Shown here one piece after another: positions 12,501 through 26,400 of a stretch of DNA of 64,000 bases. The DNA lies in contig CM050649.1 in assembly GCA_027574665.1 (NCBI GenBank), positions 65,438,150-65,502,149 of the forward strand, in the 5' to 3' direction. Source of the DNA: Rhynochetos jubatus (taxonomy: Eukaryota > Chordata > Aves > Eurypygiformes > Rhynochetidae). A program made the position numbers and the translations under genes. The notes under the pieces are model-generated. The model was not told where the DNA came from, did not search any database, and was given only the letters and a program-made list of their open reading frames with translations. The first letter of the stretch is position 1, and every line of letters starts with the position of its first letter.

Positions 12501-13157
12501 AGTGCTAATTAGAGTAGTGCCCTCAAACTCTGCCTGGAAGGCCTTAATTTTACTATGGGAGTGTTGGGAGAACTCCAGGGAATGAAGAAGTCTTAAAGAG
12601 CTTCTCGTGATTTTTCCCTCTTCCTTCAGTTCAATTTTGGCTGATAAGGAAGATGAAAATGGGGAAAGAGGAAGACTCCCTGTCACTGGGCAGAACTTAC
12701 TCAGACACCTCATCCAGGCTGGCACAACGTATATGGATGGACAGTCTGCCTGCCTTGACGCAGCAGCAGAAGTCTGCGTGCCTGATGTCCCCTTGCTATG
12801 CAATCCAGCATGCTCCCTATTTGCAGGGTAGTTGCTCTGCCCAAGAGCAGTCTAAGAGGTGCCTCTCCTGTCACCCTGCAACACTAGGCCTTTTGGGTAC
12901 GTGGAGCTTTTGTGTATATACTTAGTAAGGGCAATGCAGCTGGTGAGGCAAATGCACAGGTTATGCCCAGTTTGCAGGATTTATGCTGTGCAGGCTTGGT
13001 TTTAGCAACCACATATATTGAGAGCAATTAAGTACATGAAAAGCAGAACAATTTGTTTCACTTCACATGACTGGGGAGGTGAACTAGTTTCCACAGCTTA
13101 CCTTCAGCCTCAGTGTTTTCATTTGATAGTTGGCTCTAATGCAACTATGTTAGTGGC

Positions 13158-13754
13158 TGTGCTGGTTTTGGCTGGGAGAGAGTTAATTTTCTTTATAGTA
13201 TCCAGTATGGGGCTGTGTTTTAGATCTGTACTGGAAACAGTGTTGATAACACAGGGATGTTTCAGTTCCTGCTGAGCAGAGCTTACACAGAGTCAAGGCC
13301 TTCTCTGCCTCTCACACCACCCCACCAGCGAGTGGGCTGGGGGTGCATGAGAAGCTGGGAGGGGACACAGCCAGGACAGCTGACCCCAAATTACCAAAGG
13401 GATATTCCATACCTTATGGCATCATGGTCTGCGTATAGAGCTGGGGGAAGAAGAAAGAAGGGTGGGACGTTCGAAGTGATGGCATTTGTCTTCCCAAGTA
13501 CATGTTACACGTGATGGAGCCCTGCTTTCCTGGGGATGGCTGAACACCTGCCTGCCCATGGGAAGTGGTGAATGAATTCCTTGTTCTGCTTTGCTTGTGT
13601 GTGTGGCTTTTGCTTTACTTATTGAACTGCATTTATCTCAGCCCACAGGTTTTCTCACTATTACCCTTCTGATTCTCTTTCCCATCCTGCCATGGGAGGA
13701 GTGAGCAAGCAGCTGAGTGGTGCTTAGTTGCTGACTGGGGGTTAAACTGTGACA
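13158..13754 (+). mobile_element. Avian endogenous-retrovirus solo-LTR-like element
   Basis: This ~597-bp block begins TGTGCTGGTTTTGGCTGGGA and ends GTTAAACTGTGACA, so it has the TG...CA ends of a retroviral LTR. Its interior (for example the segments around 13281-13340, 13380-13420 and 13500-13560) matches an LTR type I recognise as widespread in bird genomes; the exact family name needs a Repbase/Dfam search. A degraded TATA-like GTATAGAG is at 13433-13440, and an altered polyadenylation region is near 13621. No primer-binding site, polypurine tract, gag or pol follows, so it is most simply a solo LTR. I found no clear target-site duplication (left flank GTGGC, right flank ACAGC), which suggests age or a boundary error. 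It lies in intron 1 in the same orientation as the gene. Confidence 0.8.
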
Positions 13755-13929
13755 ACAGCCAGACATGTTTGTACCCAGAAGAGATCCGCAGCAGAAACAG
13801 GTTCCAAACCCTGCTGCTACTCTGCAGCAATACACTGCCTGACCTTGTCTCATCAGGATGTGGAAGCAAGACAGGGGGAGTCTCCACGCACTAGGCCAGG
13901 GAGAGTGCATTTCAGTGAATAGCATACAG

Positions 13930-13980
13930 TGTCATGGTTTAATCCTGCCTTTAACTCTGTCCTGACTAAAACCAGCATGT
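13930..13980 (-). mobile_element. Short inverted LTR fragment containing both LTR ends
   Basis: This ~50-bp segment starts TGTCATGGTTTAA, close to the reverse complement of the 3' end of the LTR at 13158-13754. It ends with ACTAAAACCAGCATG, close to the reverse complement of that LTR's 5' end (about 22 of 29 bases over 13951-13979). The ~550-bp middle is absent. It lies 175 bp downstream of the larger LTR in the opposite orientation. An internally deleted second LTR is the simplest reading; a short non-autonomous element with related termini is an alternative. Confidence 0.5.
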
Positions 13981-16900
13981 AGAGTGAGGAGCTGAACTGA
14001 TGCTAAAAACCAGGGCACTGATCTCTTACTGATCAATTTGTGTGGGTGTGGGCAGCACCTTCCTCTGATGTATGTCAAGCACACAAGTTGACCCCCACCA
14101 TGCAACCACAACGCAAATGCGCAAAAGATGCTAGCTTATAACTTTCATAGGCAGGTGCTTGTGGTGTAGTGGAGGGAAGAGGAGATGCAAAGGGCATGAC
14201 AGTGACATCCTGTCTCAGGAGCTTGAGTGGCCCTACTGTCGAGTTTAACTGAGGAAATGTACATATACAAATATATCTTTGGTTTTGAAAGATTTGATAA
14301 AGCAAACCTTAGATTTAGTTTGTGGAAGATAACCTGCAAGTTTCTGAATAAGTTGGTTGAATCTTTGCTGTGAGTCCAGGAAGTGAGAATGAGGGGGGTT
14401 CAAACCAAGAGCTTACAGCGCCTGCAAGATGTGAGCTGAGAGGAACAACTTACTTTCTTTCACTATTTCTGGGATATAGCTACACAGCCCATCCATAGAA
14501 AGATTCTAGCCACCGAGCTAATAGGGTGTTCTGTCCTGTGGACTGCTGAGGAAATCCAACCCTTATGAGCTGGCAAACTACCACTTAGTTCTTTGCTCCA
14601 ACAGGAGCAGTGTTTTATTCTGTTTCGAGACTGTTGCAGGTGAAGATCTCTGCCATGGTCAGCCTACATTCTTAAGGCCATGTTGATCAAAGGACAGTCT
14701 TGAACCATCAAGGCCTGCACTTTCAGGGGCAAGGCACACATTTTAAGGGTTGGAAACATCTGCCATCTCCTCTGCTATCTTACTACAATTTTATTCTCGT
14801 CTGATCACAATTTCTCTAGAGTGACAGTCAAGTCTGTCCAGTGCAGTGGCCAAGATTTGCATCATGCCCAGTCATTTCATAAACCCAGACTCTGCTGGAG
14901 ATTTGTTATAATAGGCATGGAGGTCACTTGTTTTGTTTTTATGTTCTGGTTGCCTGGAAATGCTGACCTACTTCAAGGAAGAGTTTAGATGTTTGACTGA
15001 CAACTGCACGCCAGTTCTGATATATCTGTGCTGTTATATTAACACCGAGAGTGTGAACACTATGTCAGAGTATTTGTCAGTGTTGTAGTTTTGATGGAGG
15101 TTTTAGTTTTGACCTTTTGGAGAGAAAGTCCGTTATGAAGTAACAGCGTTTGTAACCATAGCTCTTTACCTTTGTATGTTATCTTATGCTTGCTAGGCTT
15201 TTTCTAGATTGCACAGCCATATACCTATATGCTTGACCCTTGTCTGTTCACCTTCCTGCCTTCCAGCAACAACCTGAATACGCCTGTTTTGGCTATGTTA
15301 GCTGATTTTGTTTGTTCACTGACAAGTTGTTGTGAAATCTCCCAAAATATTGAGGCCAACACAGGGAGAGCTGAACAGCAATAGCCTAAATACAACTGTG
15401 AGCATGTTCAGGATCTCTCAAAATCCAGACACAGAGTACGATGCCCCAGAAGACATGCCAATGGACAAATTTTAGCAGGCAGATTTAGCAGCCAAGCCCT
15501 TAAAGATGCAGGTAGTTCAGTAAGTGTATTAGAAAGATGCAACCTATTTTGGGCAAAAGTGGATTACAAGAAATGAAATCTAATCCACCTAAATCTGATC
15601 TTGCAGTTGTAGTACCTTATTTTTGTGTAGGTCCACGCTTATATTTGGGAGTTCAGAAGCTTTATATTTTCTTTTTCTCCCTTGTACAATTACCATGTTT
15701 TCATTGTCAGCTTCCCCTTGCTATACTTCCCTCTTTGCTGTACACCTGTGAAGCTGTGAAGCAAAAGCTTGACCTTATACAGTTTACCAGAATAAAGACA
15801 TATATTATTTTTATCTGCACACTTGAGAGCATTTTGACCTTCCTTCACTATCATATGTACATATTTTATCAGAGATGCTTGGATAGCAGTGCCTGTCTCC
15901 TGATAGACAGCTTGATTTGTGTCTTAACTCTTCTCCATATGCCATTAGTTGTCTTCACTGTAAACAGTAGTGAGCCACTGATAGCAGTTGGCTGGCAGGA
16001 AACCCTCTCAAGTGCTAATTAGGTTCTCTCTGACCTGACAAGGTTATTTCCTGAAGGAGTTTGTCAGGTTCTTTCTGGTACATGAGGTGAGATTTATTTC
16101 ACATTGCTTTTAGCTAAAAGGTATGTGTCCAGTGATACGTGCCCAGAGAGGGAGCAGAATCCTTCCATTTTATTTGAGACACTCAGGTTAGTTTGAATCA
16201 GGAGGTCCTTACCTCTCTCCAGTACAGGTGAAGCTTAACCAGATGACTTGCTTATATAGCGAAATTCAGGTAAGAAGAATCCTGTTAGTAAGCTCAGATG
16301 GAGATAGATTTTAATTCGTGTTAATGCTCTATAGGATTTTTGAAGTGTAAAAGAGTAGCCTGTCCTGTTCAATACATTTAACGATTTATTTAGGAGCTAT
16401 GCTTTGAGAATCACAGATGCGAGTATTATCTCCTGCCACATTCTGCCTTCAGCATTAGCCATTAACATGTTGTTCATACTTGTGAAACGTATTTATCATT
16501 TATCTCAGTGCTGAAAAACGATGTAAGAGATGAGTTGTTATCAATAAATAATTGCCTCTTTGAATAACTGATTACACTTGCATTTCTGTGGAGTTTTCCA
16601 GGCTGCCCACATAATATGACGAATCTTGGTAGTTTGGGATGTTATTTTGCTCTTTAACCTCAGATGCAGCTTTTGGGGAAAAGTGTTAAAACATAAGGTA
16701 GGAGGTTCACAATTCTGCTTTCTTCTCTTTGTGTGGATGTACCTAAATATTAGGTCAACTAAAACCACTTTGCAGGCGGTGTCTCTTAAAATGCAGCGGG
16801 CAATTGTGGATCTAACATAATCATGGCTGTTAGGAGAGTGAAAGGGGGGCTTCACTAACAGATGTCTCACAAATATCACGTATGACTATTGGGCTTATGT

Positions 16901-19900
16901 TTTATGTCCGGCAGGATGAGATGTTAAAACATGCCAGGGATATTGCTAGGTGACAAGGGATTTAATCAAAGGGATCAATGGTGAAATTATTGTGATAATT
17001 TTTGAGAATTGCTGATTTGCCTTGGTTGCCAATTTCTATGCCGAAATTTCAGTGCCTGTCCATATGGGACCATGGGCACATGCAGATGTACCGTAAGAGA
17101 TACAGTACCATAAGCTGTCATGCCAGTGTTTGCTATCTTGAAAGTTCTAGGTTCTGTTCATCTGGTGGCAGCATTTGACACTCTGCTGTTCCTGACCCTT
17201 CAGGCTTAAACATACTGTCTTCTATTGGGTTTTTCTTACACGTCTCTTTTTTATTTTCAGTGCAGTTCCCTGTGTCTGTCTGTTTTTTGTGACAGGATCA
17301 TGGTTGTGTGTGGGGACTCCTATTTCTGTCAGAACCTGTTGGAGCTTTCCAGAATGGAAGTTCAGTAGAAAAGCTGTACCACAGCTGAGCCAGCCATCAG
17401 TCTAGTGGTGCTGATATTTATTCTGCTGCAGCCATTTTTCAGGATTCCAATTTAAAGTCCATAACAGCCCTTGTCGTGGTCTGAGCAATCCATGATATCG
17501 TCTGAATTTGAGGAACACCGTAGTGGATTCCATTTTTTAAGTCCTACCATGTTATAAAATGAACTTGACTTATTAGGAGTGAAATAGCTTTTCTTCCTAG
17601 AGCAGGACATCTATCAGCTTGTGCCAGAAAAACGTGCGTAAAACCTTTAAGACCCATCTACCAAAGAATATTGCATCATAGGATCCCCAGCCTGACAGCG
17701 TGTCGCTGCGTGTAGAGCTAACAAAGCTAGCACTGAAATGTAGCCTAGGATGTAAGGTCAACAACCACTGGATTTGCCAAATGTTTGGTTGTTGATGTGT
17801 TTTTTATTTTGTTGTTTATTGTTGGGGTTTTTGTGTGTTTATTTTTTCTTCTAGTTAATAAACCAGGTAGAAATTATCAGTTATTGCTCCAGTTTCAAAA
17901 CTGTTAGAGTCTGATCATTACCAATCTCACTAAAGATAAAACTCATGAGAAAACTTAAGTCCAAGCTTTTATTCCTTTTCAGACAGAAGTACTGAAGAAG
18001 AAACTAGCATGATAAAGACAGCAATAGTGTCTTTTAGACACATACAGTGTCTCTACCTTTTGAAGCCTTTGTTCAGCATTTTAGTTAAGATTTTTCTAAA
18101 ATTCCCCATGGTTATACTAAATTCAATCCTCCTTGGAATGCAAGGAGCAGAAGAGAAGGAGGAGAGTTCCTGAGTTTATTTTCAATGGCATTTTGTTTGG
18201 CTTGGAGGATTTTTAGAATGCTAATTTGATCCTTGCATATTAATTCATGTTCTTCCTCTGCTGCTCCGAAATTGGAAACTTTTCCATTTTACATCTGGCG
18301 GTCTTGTCCTCAGTTGTCTAACCTTTATGCTTTATCACTAGAAATAGCTGTTTTGTGCAGTGAATCCAATTTCTCCATCATAATAACATTCCCTTCAGCA
18401 ACTCCTAGAAAGGGTTTTGGGTTTGTTTTTCTGGTTTGTTGTTTAACCGCTATCCACATTTACAGAACGTGTGCCTGGCTTGATGGTGCTGCACCTTAAC
18501 ACAAAGTTTTAAGCAAGAAAAATACATGTTCTTTACTGGAAGGAACTTTAGAAAACAACCACATCTACAGAAGTGGGTAAGGCCAGGGGTGCCTTGCCCC
18601 AGCTAGTCAAGTAGTAGTGAAACTACGTGCAAACCTGATTGATGATCATTCAGGATCAGGGTTCGTTCTTTTCCGGTTACTAAGTATCAATCCAGACATC
18701 CAGCACTTCTGTGGGATGTCTCCTGGTCCATGTCTAACTCTTTTCTGACCTGCTTTTGTAACTCATTAGTTCCAGTTAGATTCCACAGCAATTTGTTCCT
18801 CAGAGGTCATACACACTGTGAAAACACCATCTGCAAAGGAAGGGTCCCCAGTCAGGGTTCCCTGTAACTTCTATTACTGTGCCACACTCCTGTACACATT
18901 TAGTAGGAGCTCTAAGGTGGTATGCAGTATACACAGTGGGAAACTATGAGCCATATGTTTAAGAAAGCTTAGTCTGTTCATTTTTTTGCCCAAGTATAAC
19001 TCAAATAAGAGGCAAAGCCCAGAGAGATTTATTTTTTCTTAAGTGCAACTTCCTAAGCAGTTGGTTACATGAATGCCACTGTCGGCTGTAAAAAATGTGT
19101 TTACCTGCCACACATTCATCATGAAGCCAGGCTGGCCCACCTGGGATATCTAAACCCCTTCCAAGCACCATGCAGAGGTGCTGGCTGCTCTGGAGGGAAT
19201 ATGGGCCATGACTGCTGTGCCGTCTCTTAGCAGGGCTTGTCGGTTCAGGCACTGCCAAGTTCACATGACTAACGGTATCCTGTTTGTGGATGGGGCACAG
19301 TGGTGGGAGCTTGGGACCCTGCACCCTGCTCTAATTTATTGTCCTTAGACTGAAAAAAGCCAGTAAGAAAGTTAGGTAAATGCAGATGCAAATTGCATGA
19401 CTGCGCTTAAATTTGGGGAGTTATTTCAGTTACTGGGACAAAGTGGATGGTAAAGCATGATTCTTACTACTGGCAGTTAATACAGCAGTGTTTCCTTAGT
19501 AACTTTGGATGAGGAAGTAGATTGTAAAAAATAGAACCCTGTCAAAACACTTTTTTTAAGTCTTGGGTTTTTTTAAGAGACGTATGTAATAGGTGTGATT
19601 TACCACATCAGCATGGATCAAATTACCAGAAGACTCATCATTCCGGGTTGAAAAGCAAATTAAACAAGCTGGATATAGGCTTAAGATATTCAAGTGAAGC
19701 AGATGTAAACAAGTGCTCCTGCAAGTTGTTATCCTTCTACCGTATTTCCACCATCTGAATCCATTTTTACTGAGAACTTAAATGAAGTGAAAAAGCTGCT
19801 TTTGAATTCTTAGGAAGAGAGCACAACATTCTTAGGAGTTTTCTGAAGCTTCAAAAAAAGTAACCTGTCAGTGCCCCAGCAGCATGGGCAGTTCATGTTC

Positions 19901-22900
19901 CAGTGTAATGTTTACCCAGCTTAAAGGCAGCAGGAGAACCCTCTGAGCCATGAGTTTCCCCCTGACTTTCTAAAATAAGACTTCCTGCAAGTCAGACCTT
20001 CTTCTGGTCAGTCTGATGCCCTCCGTATGATGTACAGGATCACCTCCAGTGGCCTTAAACTTGACTGGATTTCATATGTGATGTCTGTCTGCATCTGTCC
20101 CAGTTGTAAGGGCAATCCCTGATGATTCGTGTAGGGAACTCAAAGGCACATTTATGCTGCCCAGCAAGGAGGTCTGTGTTGGCACTGTGGCAGGTTCGAG
20201 TGTCAGTATGGGCAGAGCCCAACCCAGCATTACTCAGCTTACCGTCTCTGAGCTGCTCACAAGGGCTTGTTAGCCATCAAATACGTAGTGTTTCCTTACA
20301 GTCCTGCTGCTTTGAGAGGAAAGTTGGCTGTACAGCAGTTGGTTCAAATGTCTCCATCTCCACTCAAGATTATTTTGCGCCTCGGAGGACTCTGTGAGCC
20401 TGGTTTATGTACACATTCTAATCACGAAGAAATACTGAGGTTAAAATGTTTACAGCTGTAGACAGCACAAATATCTTCAGTCCTTGGGCTGAGAAAGTAT
20501 TAAAAATATGATTGGGAGCTTCTTAACTCTTAAAATGGATACGACTGGAGCCATAGCCATTTCTCTGTAAAGAAGCAGAGGGCATTCTGTAAACATCCAT
20601 CAGTTTGCTTTACAACGTTGTGGGTACAAGGAGGAAATGGCCAGGGTGACTGTTTTGGTGTCTTGTCAAGAGAAAGTGTGACTTCACGCTTAGCAGGTTA
20701 GCAGTTTGTAAGTCACAACAGGTGTCTATTTTGCGTAGCTGTGTTCTATAGCAAGATACCTATGAACAACAGAGAGTGAACAGACACCGAATGGGTAACC
20801 ATTACAAAAGCAGAGGAAGGTGTTTTTCTGCAGGCCTCCAAAAAGTCCAGAAAACGATGGCCAAAATTACCATGGTGTTCTGATGGTACTGAAAGCAGCC
20901 AAGGCACAATAGCCAAGAACGTGGAAATTCAGTCTTTTCACCACGACCTGGAATTACACTTTGACGAACTAAAACTTTTGGTCCCGATTTTACATTTCAT
21001 GGGGAGGTTCTTTACTTCTGAAGTTGTGCTGTGGACTCTCCTGGCACAGCAGGCAGATGGTTGACAAAGAGAGCAGGCTGCAAGGGTAGTACAATTGGTC
21101 CTTAATTCAGCCTGCTAGGAGAGGGAAGAACAGAGCCAGAGTTCATGGATCAGTAGCACTGGCTCCGTCTCCTGTTTCAAGTTATTAAAATAACACTTCA
21201 GTGGTTTTTTAAAAGGCATTTTCCTAAATGCTCTCTAATGCCCATAATAATTTTAGATGCTGGGAAGTAAATATTTTTCTCCTACCAGTGTGTTTTGGGT
21301 TTTTTTCCCACTTGGCAAGCACTGGTATTTGGGGGTTTTGTGTTTTGTTTTGGTTATTCTTCTACAATATTTAGGATGAAGTAGAAATTAGCTTTGCTAC
21401 AAACACCTTGCAGTTATACACACACAAAATACTTGAACTTGCCAAAACAAGTTATTTTTTGCGTCAGCATTCCTGAGTTTATTTTCTGCTTGCATGTTTT
21501 TCAGAACAAGAGTGCTTCTTACCAGCTGCTGTGGGCAAAACATTGTGTCTGCAAGACTGACAAACTGGTGGCTTTTTAGTTAGTACTGTAGAGGTCAGCT
21601 ATCAGAGTGGCAGCTGGAGAAAAAGAGGCAAAATTTGATTATTAGAAAGCCACTTAAGAGAAGACCAATGTTAAGATAAATTAAAAAAATAGGGCAAAAG
21701 GCAAAAGTGGTTCTGACCTCTAATGCCAGAAAAATGAACTGTTAGTGCTTATAACTGGGCCTTGAAATGAGTCCTGAGAGGAGACTGGGGCTTTGTGATG
21801 GTTTTGATTTACATCCAGTCCTTGATTTCTTTTTTTGAGGGACAGTTTTCTGTATCATGACAGACTAATTTTGCTTCACAAGCACATGAACTCTTCCTGC
21901 AGCAAGATGGGAATGTCACCTGTAAGAGAGTCAGCAGTCCCATGGCAAGCTGTATCCTCCCCAAGTCAGTGCTTTAAGGGTATCAGTGAATGAAGATGTG
22001 CTTACCATATCCTTCCTGTCCATCCAGAGCACAGTTAAATATCCCATCAATGCTAGAGTCGTGTTCCCTCCTCCTCCCCTTTTTCTTTTTTTGTTTGGTC
22101 TAGTGTCTTGTTGAACTGCTGACAGGCCTTCAAGCATTTTGGGAAAGGGGATGGTGTAGAATCTTAACACACTTATAGGGAGTCAACAGATCTCCACTAG
22201 GGTCTTCAATGGGATCTTGAGCAAGTTGCATAACCCTTTCTGTGCATTCAAGTCATAGTCTAAAAAATAGGAACAGCATGATTTATCTCAGGGTTTTTAA
22301 GTTTTATACTGGAACATCTAAAAGAGGTCTTTGTTGTGACTTGCTTCCCCTTAAAACTGAATAGAAGTTCAGTGTCTTGATTTTCTCATTTCAGGGATTT
22401 TCAAAACAGCTTGATTTTTTTTTTTTCTTTGTATTTTTGGGTTATTAGTGATTTCAAGATCTCTAAATGGAGGGAAAAATAGGTTATGGGAAAACTGCAG
22501 TCCCGGTTATAAAAAAATCTGTATCTACCATCCGTAAGGACCTGATTAGTCATTTAGTGTGGTAAATGGATTATAATTACTATGCTTCTCCCCTGATTCT
22601 CAGGAAAACTCTGAAATAAAAAAAGACTTTAAAGGGGCATTGTTGAGCACCCCAGAAAAAAAGGTGGGCATTTAGTTAAGACAAAACAAAACGTTTGGAG
22701 GTGCCATGTGCAGAGATAACCAGTTTCACAAATGTCTCTTTACTGAAAAAATGTTACTGCATGATAACAGTTGCCAACTGGTAAAGGTGGAAGAATTTAG
22801 AAAGAAAGGAATGACACAGAATACATTTGTATGTACAGTAACAAATTGTGTGGAGAAAGAGAGAATATTCCAAGTTCTCTCATTGTGTTTCTTAGCTACA

Positions 22901-23209
22901 AATAATCCTGTGAAATATTTGTTCCAAAGGTCAAATAAAAAAAGACTTCAAAGAAAAAAGGGTAATACTGAAACTGTCTCTAGCAGGTCTATTATGAAAA
23001 TATTTCAGAAGGTGAGAAACTTTTCTCCTGCAACAGTCTCACAGGTTTTTACTGTAGGTAATGTTCTGCTAACACCTAGACATTAGGTTAACTCATGTCA
23101 TCAGGCTAAAAATGGGGTGTGTAGTTTTGGAAAACTTGTTTAGAGGAAGTGCTGATAAGCGAGGAAAACATTAAACCCAATTCTGTGCTCACCTTCTCTG
23201 GGGTCAGAC

Positions 23210-23474
23210 TCTGCAATGTTTTTAAACTGAAAGAGGGCAGATTTAGATTGCACATTAAGAAGAAATATTTTACAATGAGGGTGGTGAGGCACTGGAACAG
23301 GTTGCCCAGAGAAGCTGTGGATGCCCCATCCCTGGAAGTGTTCAAGGCCAGGCTGGATGAGGCTTTGGGCAACCTGGTCTAGTGGAGGGTGTCCCTGCCC
23401 ATGGCAGGGGGGTTGGAATCAGATGGTCTTTAAGGTCCCTCCCAACCCAAACTGTTCTATAATTGTTCTATAAT
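23210..23474 (+). mobile_element. CR1 LINE 3' fragment with ORF2 C-terminal tail
   Basis: This is a 5'-truncated avian CR1 element in sense orientation. An open frame through it carries the typical end of the CR1 ORF2 protein, including RHWNRLPREAVDAPSLEVFK and the closing NLV before a TAG at 23380-23382. The 3' UTR contains the familiar CCCTGCCCATGGCAGGGG block, and the copy ends in two near-copies of a TTCTATAAT-type unit (23451-23474), as expected of CR1's short terminal repeat. It encodes no reverse transcriptase and is a dead copy. The frame stays open for ~78 codons, but only the C-terminal part is CR1-like. Confidence 0.93.
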
Positions 23475-26400
23475 CAGAGAGAAAGCTGGGATTCCCAGAA
23501 AGGGTGAGATTAGTTACCCTCTGTCTGCCAACAAAAGTTCCTTCAAACTGCAGAAGTTGCTTGGTGTTTTCTGAAACCTTCTAGTTCAGCATGAGATTTG
23601 TCCTTCTTGACTTCAGCTATTTGGATATTAGGCATTCAGCCGCACCAAACTCTTACACCTCCTCACTAGCCTGGGCAGAAAGATGAGCGTCTCCAGACAG
23701 CTGTTTGTCCCATCCTTCTTCTGCTAGGAAGGATCACCCACCAGAAATGCCCTCACCCCCCTTGCCACCTGCTGTGGAGATGTCTAGGCAAGTAGAGCCA
23801 ATGAGATCCCTCACATCTGCACAGCTGAAATGAGGTGAAATGAAAACATCTCACCAGGGGGGTGGATGTGCATAAAGGTGGTCTTAACAGGGATGTCTTT
23901 TACCTTTGTACTGGTGAGAGAAAATTGAATTATACTAACAGATCCTTCACTTCCTTGTTTGACTTTGTTGTAAATACTAAACTTTGTTACAAATTTTAAT
24001 GTAAATATTATTGAGTTTCAGGCCTAATTGCTGCTACCCTGTTGCCTTTTCCAAGCCATTGATGTGCTCTCTCAGAAGCAGCTCTTTTCATCTTGCTGCG
24101 TGTATACTAACTAACATGCTCATCAGCACCAAATCCTGTGCTTCATTACAGGCCAAATTTTGTTAAAAATACTGTAATTTATTAGTGCATCTGCTGTTTT
24201 TCTGATAACCTTCATGCTTTGTTTCTCACTGGAGAGACTTCGCTTTTCCTGTCAAGTGTGACTGAAGCTAGCACACCCAGCAGCAAGGCAGAAGTCCAGG
24301 CCCAGGTTGTTCCCAGTCTGGAGAAGGAGGGCAGTTTTATAAATAAGATGGGAAAAGAAAGAACAATTTTATTTTTCAGAAGAGAATACGCATGTTATTC
24401 ACTGACTGAGAAAAATGAGCCACATGTACAATATTTAAACTTTAAAAATGAAGGACATCTTTCCTTCCAGACCTATAGAAGTGTTTTGGACTATAGCAAT
24501 TGAGGTGCAGGAGTGAATGCTAGGACTTGGTAGTGTTGGAGATTGTCCCCTTCCCCAGCTCAGATGGTCTGCCTCTGTGCTCTTGGACATTTTCTCCTGA
24601 AATGCACCCAGCAGTAGTTTTCCACCTGCATCTACAAATCCCAGGAGATGCGGGAGGCATTACGCATAGTTTCTGTGAAAGGTAAAAACAAGTTTATTGT
24701 CAGTGAGCTTAAAATGCTGGATCTGTACTTCAATAACAAAATGCTTGCATGTAAAAAATAAGACCTCAAAAACCTCTTCTATCACTTAGATAAAGTGAAA
24801 TTATATATTTTCTGATGTCTGGTGTTTGGAACTGAAGCCTGCTTCAAACTGCAAAGACAATGAGACAGTCTGCTTATTTGAACCTATCCAGTTCAGCTGT
24901 TTTAATCCACCTCAGCCGAGCTGTTGCCCCAGCACCTTTTTGCACAGTTTTGGAACATTACAAATATAACAAGTGGACAAAAACTAATAAAAAATGTACT
25001 CAATCATGCTGTTATCACACTTACTGCTGTCACCCCATTGTTTATTTCCAGACCCTGCGATGATGAACAAAAGAGGTTTTTGGTGTTTCTTCAGGGTGGG
25101 AAGCTGTAAGTTTATTCTCTAAATACAACCTGAGCAGACTTGTAGGAAGGCCTGAGGTGTGTGTTTTCTTTAAGGAGGGCTGTGCAGCATGCCTCAAATA
25201 GAGAAACCCTTACTCATCAGGTAAGGAGGATGAGAAAAGCCTCTTTCCTCCAAAGAGTATTTAATTGCTTTCTCTTGGGGGAAAAAAGGATGCCTAACAA
25301 ACAAATAGAAAATGGAAGTGTTCCAACTATCTGTAAAATTTTTGTTTTCACTCAGCTACAATCTCATCACGGCTCTTCAGGAGTAACAGTGATAGACATT
25401 CCTCAGATGGGAAGTGATTAGGGTGTGAATTGCTGTAGAAAAGCACTATTTCCAGTAATAACATGGCAGGTGTTTTGAAAGAAAACTGCTCTAACCTTTC
25501 AGATTGCAGAGGCATCCAAGTAATTCTGAGATTCACAATCTGCAAATGCCTAATTCACTATTGCATTCTTAATTAAGAGGGGAAAAAAGGTGTGAGGAAG
25601 CTAAATTTTGAAGACAACCTTATACAAACAAGCAGCTTCCTATTTCTGACCTGTCACTAAGAAGTAAGAAGGTCATTTACATGTAGTTTCAGGTCCTGTT
25701 GCTAGCATTGATGGGCACTCCAGATACAAAAACTTATGCTTTGATCAGTGCCTGAAAATTTTAAAGGCAATCCACTGTGGAGAATGGATTACAGTTAGTG
25801 ATACCAAGATAATTGTTGTCTGATAATTATGTTGTCTTCGGCACAGGACACAACTGCTTTAAAAGATTTTTGCATCAATTTGCTGTTTAAAGCACAAAAT
25901 CTTGTTTTAAAGATTTCAGCTGAATGCAGATCCACTCCATCCCTTTTGAACTCATCCTGATGCTACAGTGCAGAGAACTTGTGTATCATTTTCCATCTGA
26001 ATTTTGTTTAGATTTAGTTGTCAGCCAGGAAATCTTGTTCTTTCCTTGTCTGAGGACATGTCTTGGAAAGCCTTGCCCTGAGTAGCTGTTGACAAATTCT
26101 CATCCTTCTCTTTCATAATTATTAAAATTGACACATGATATAGAAACCCATTATTATCTTTGTCATTCACAGTATACCACAACCTCAAGATTTGGTTAGA
26201 TTTTCCTCCTAATAGTTGTACATTATCTATTCAGTTTACCAAGCAAAGTTTGGTGAAAGCGTAAGAATCAGAAGTTGTGTGGGGAGTTAGAGCAAATAAA
26301 ATGAATCTATTTGGCATATTTTCAGACCATAGATTACATGTTGCTTTATTACTTTAGCAGTGTTCTGTTTTTCACTACTTGCTAAGGACTATATTTTGCC

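Noticed and set aside
15537-16022. 161-codon plus-strand open frame with hydrophobic stretches
   Set aside because: About one frame of this length is expected by chance in 64 kb of this composition. It shows no domain, and its hydrophobicity follows from T-rich sequence.
20193-20200. GGTTCGAG, similar to a tRNA T-loop / B box
   Set aside because: No matching acceptor stem, anticodon arm or A box at the right distance.
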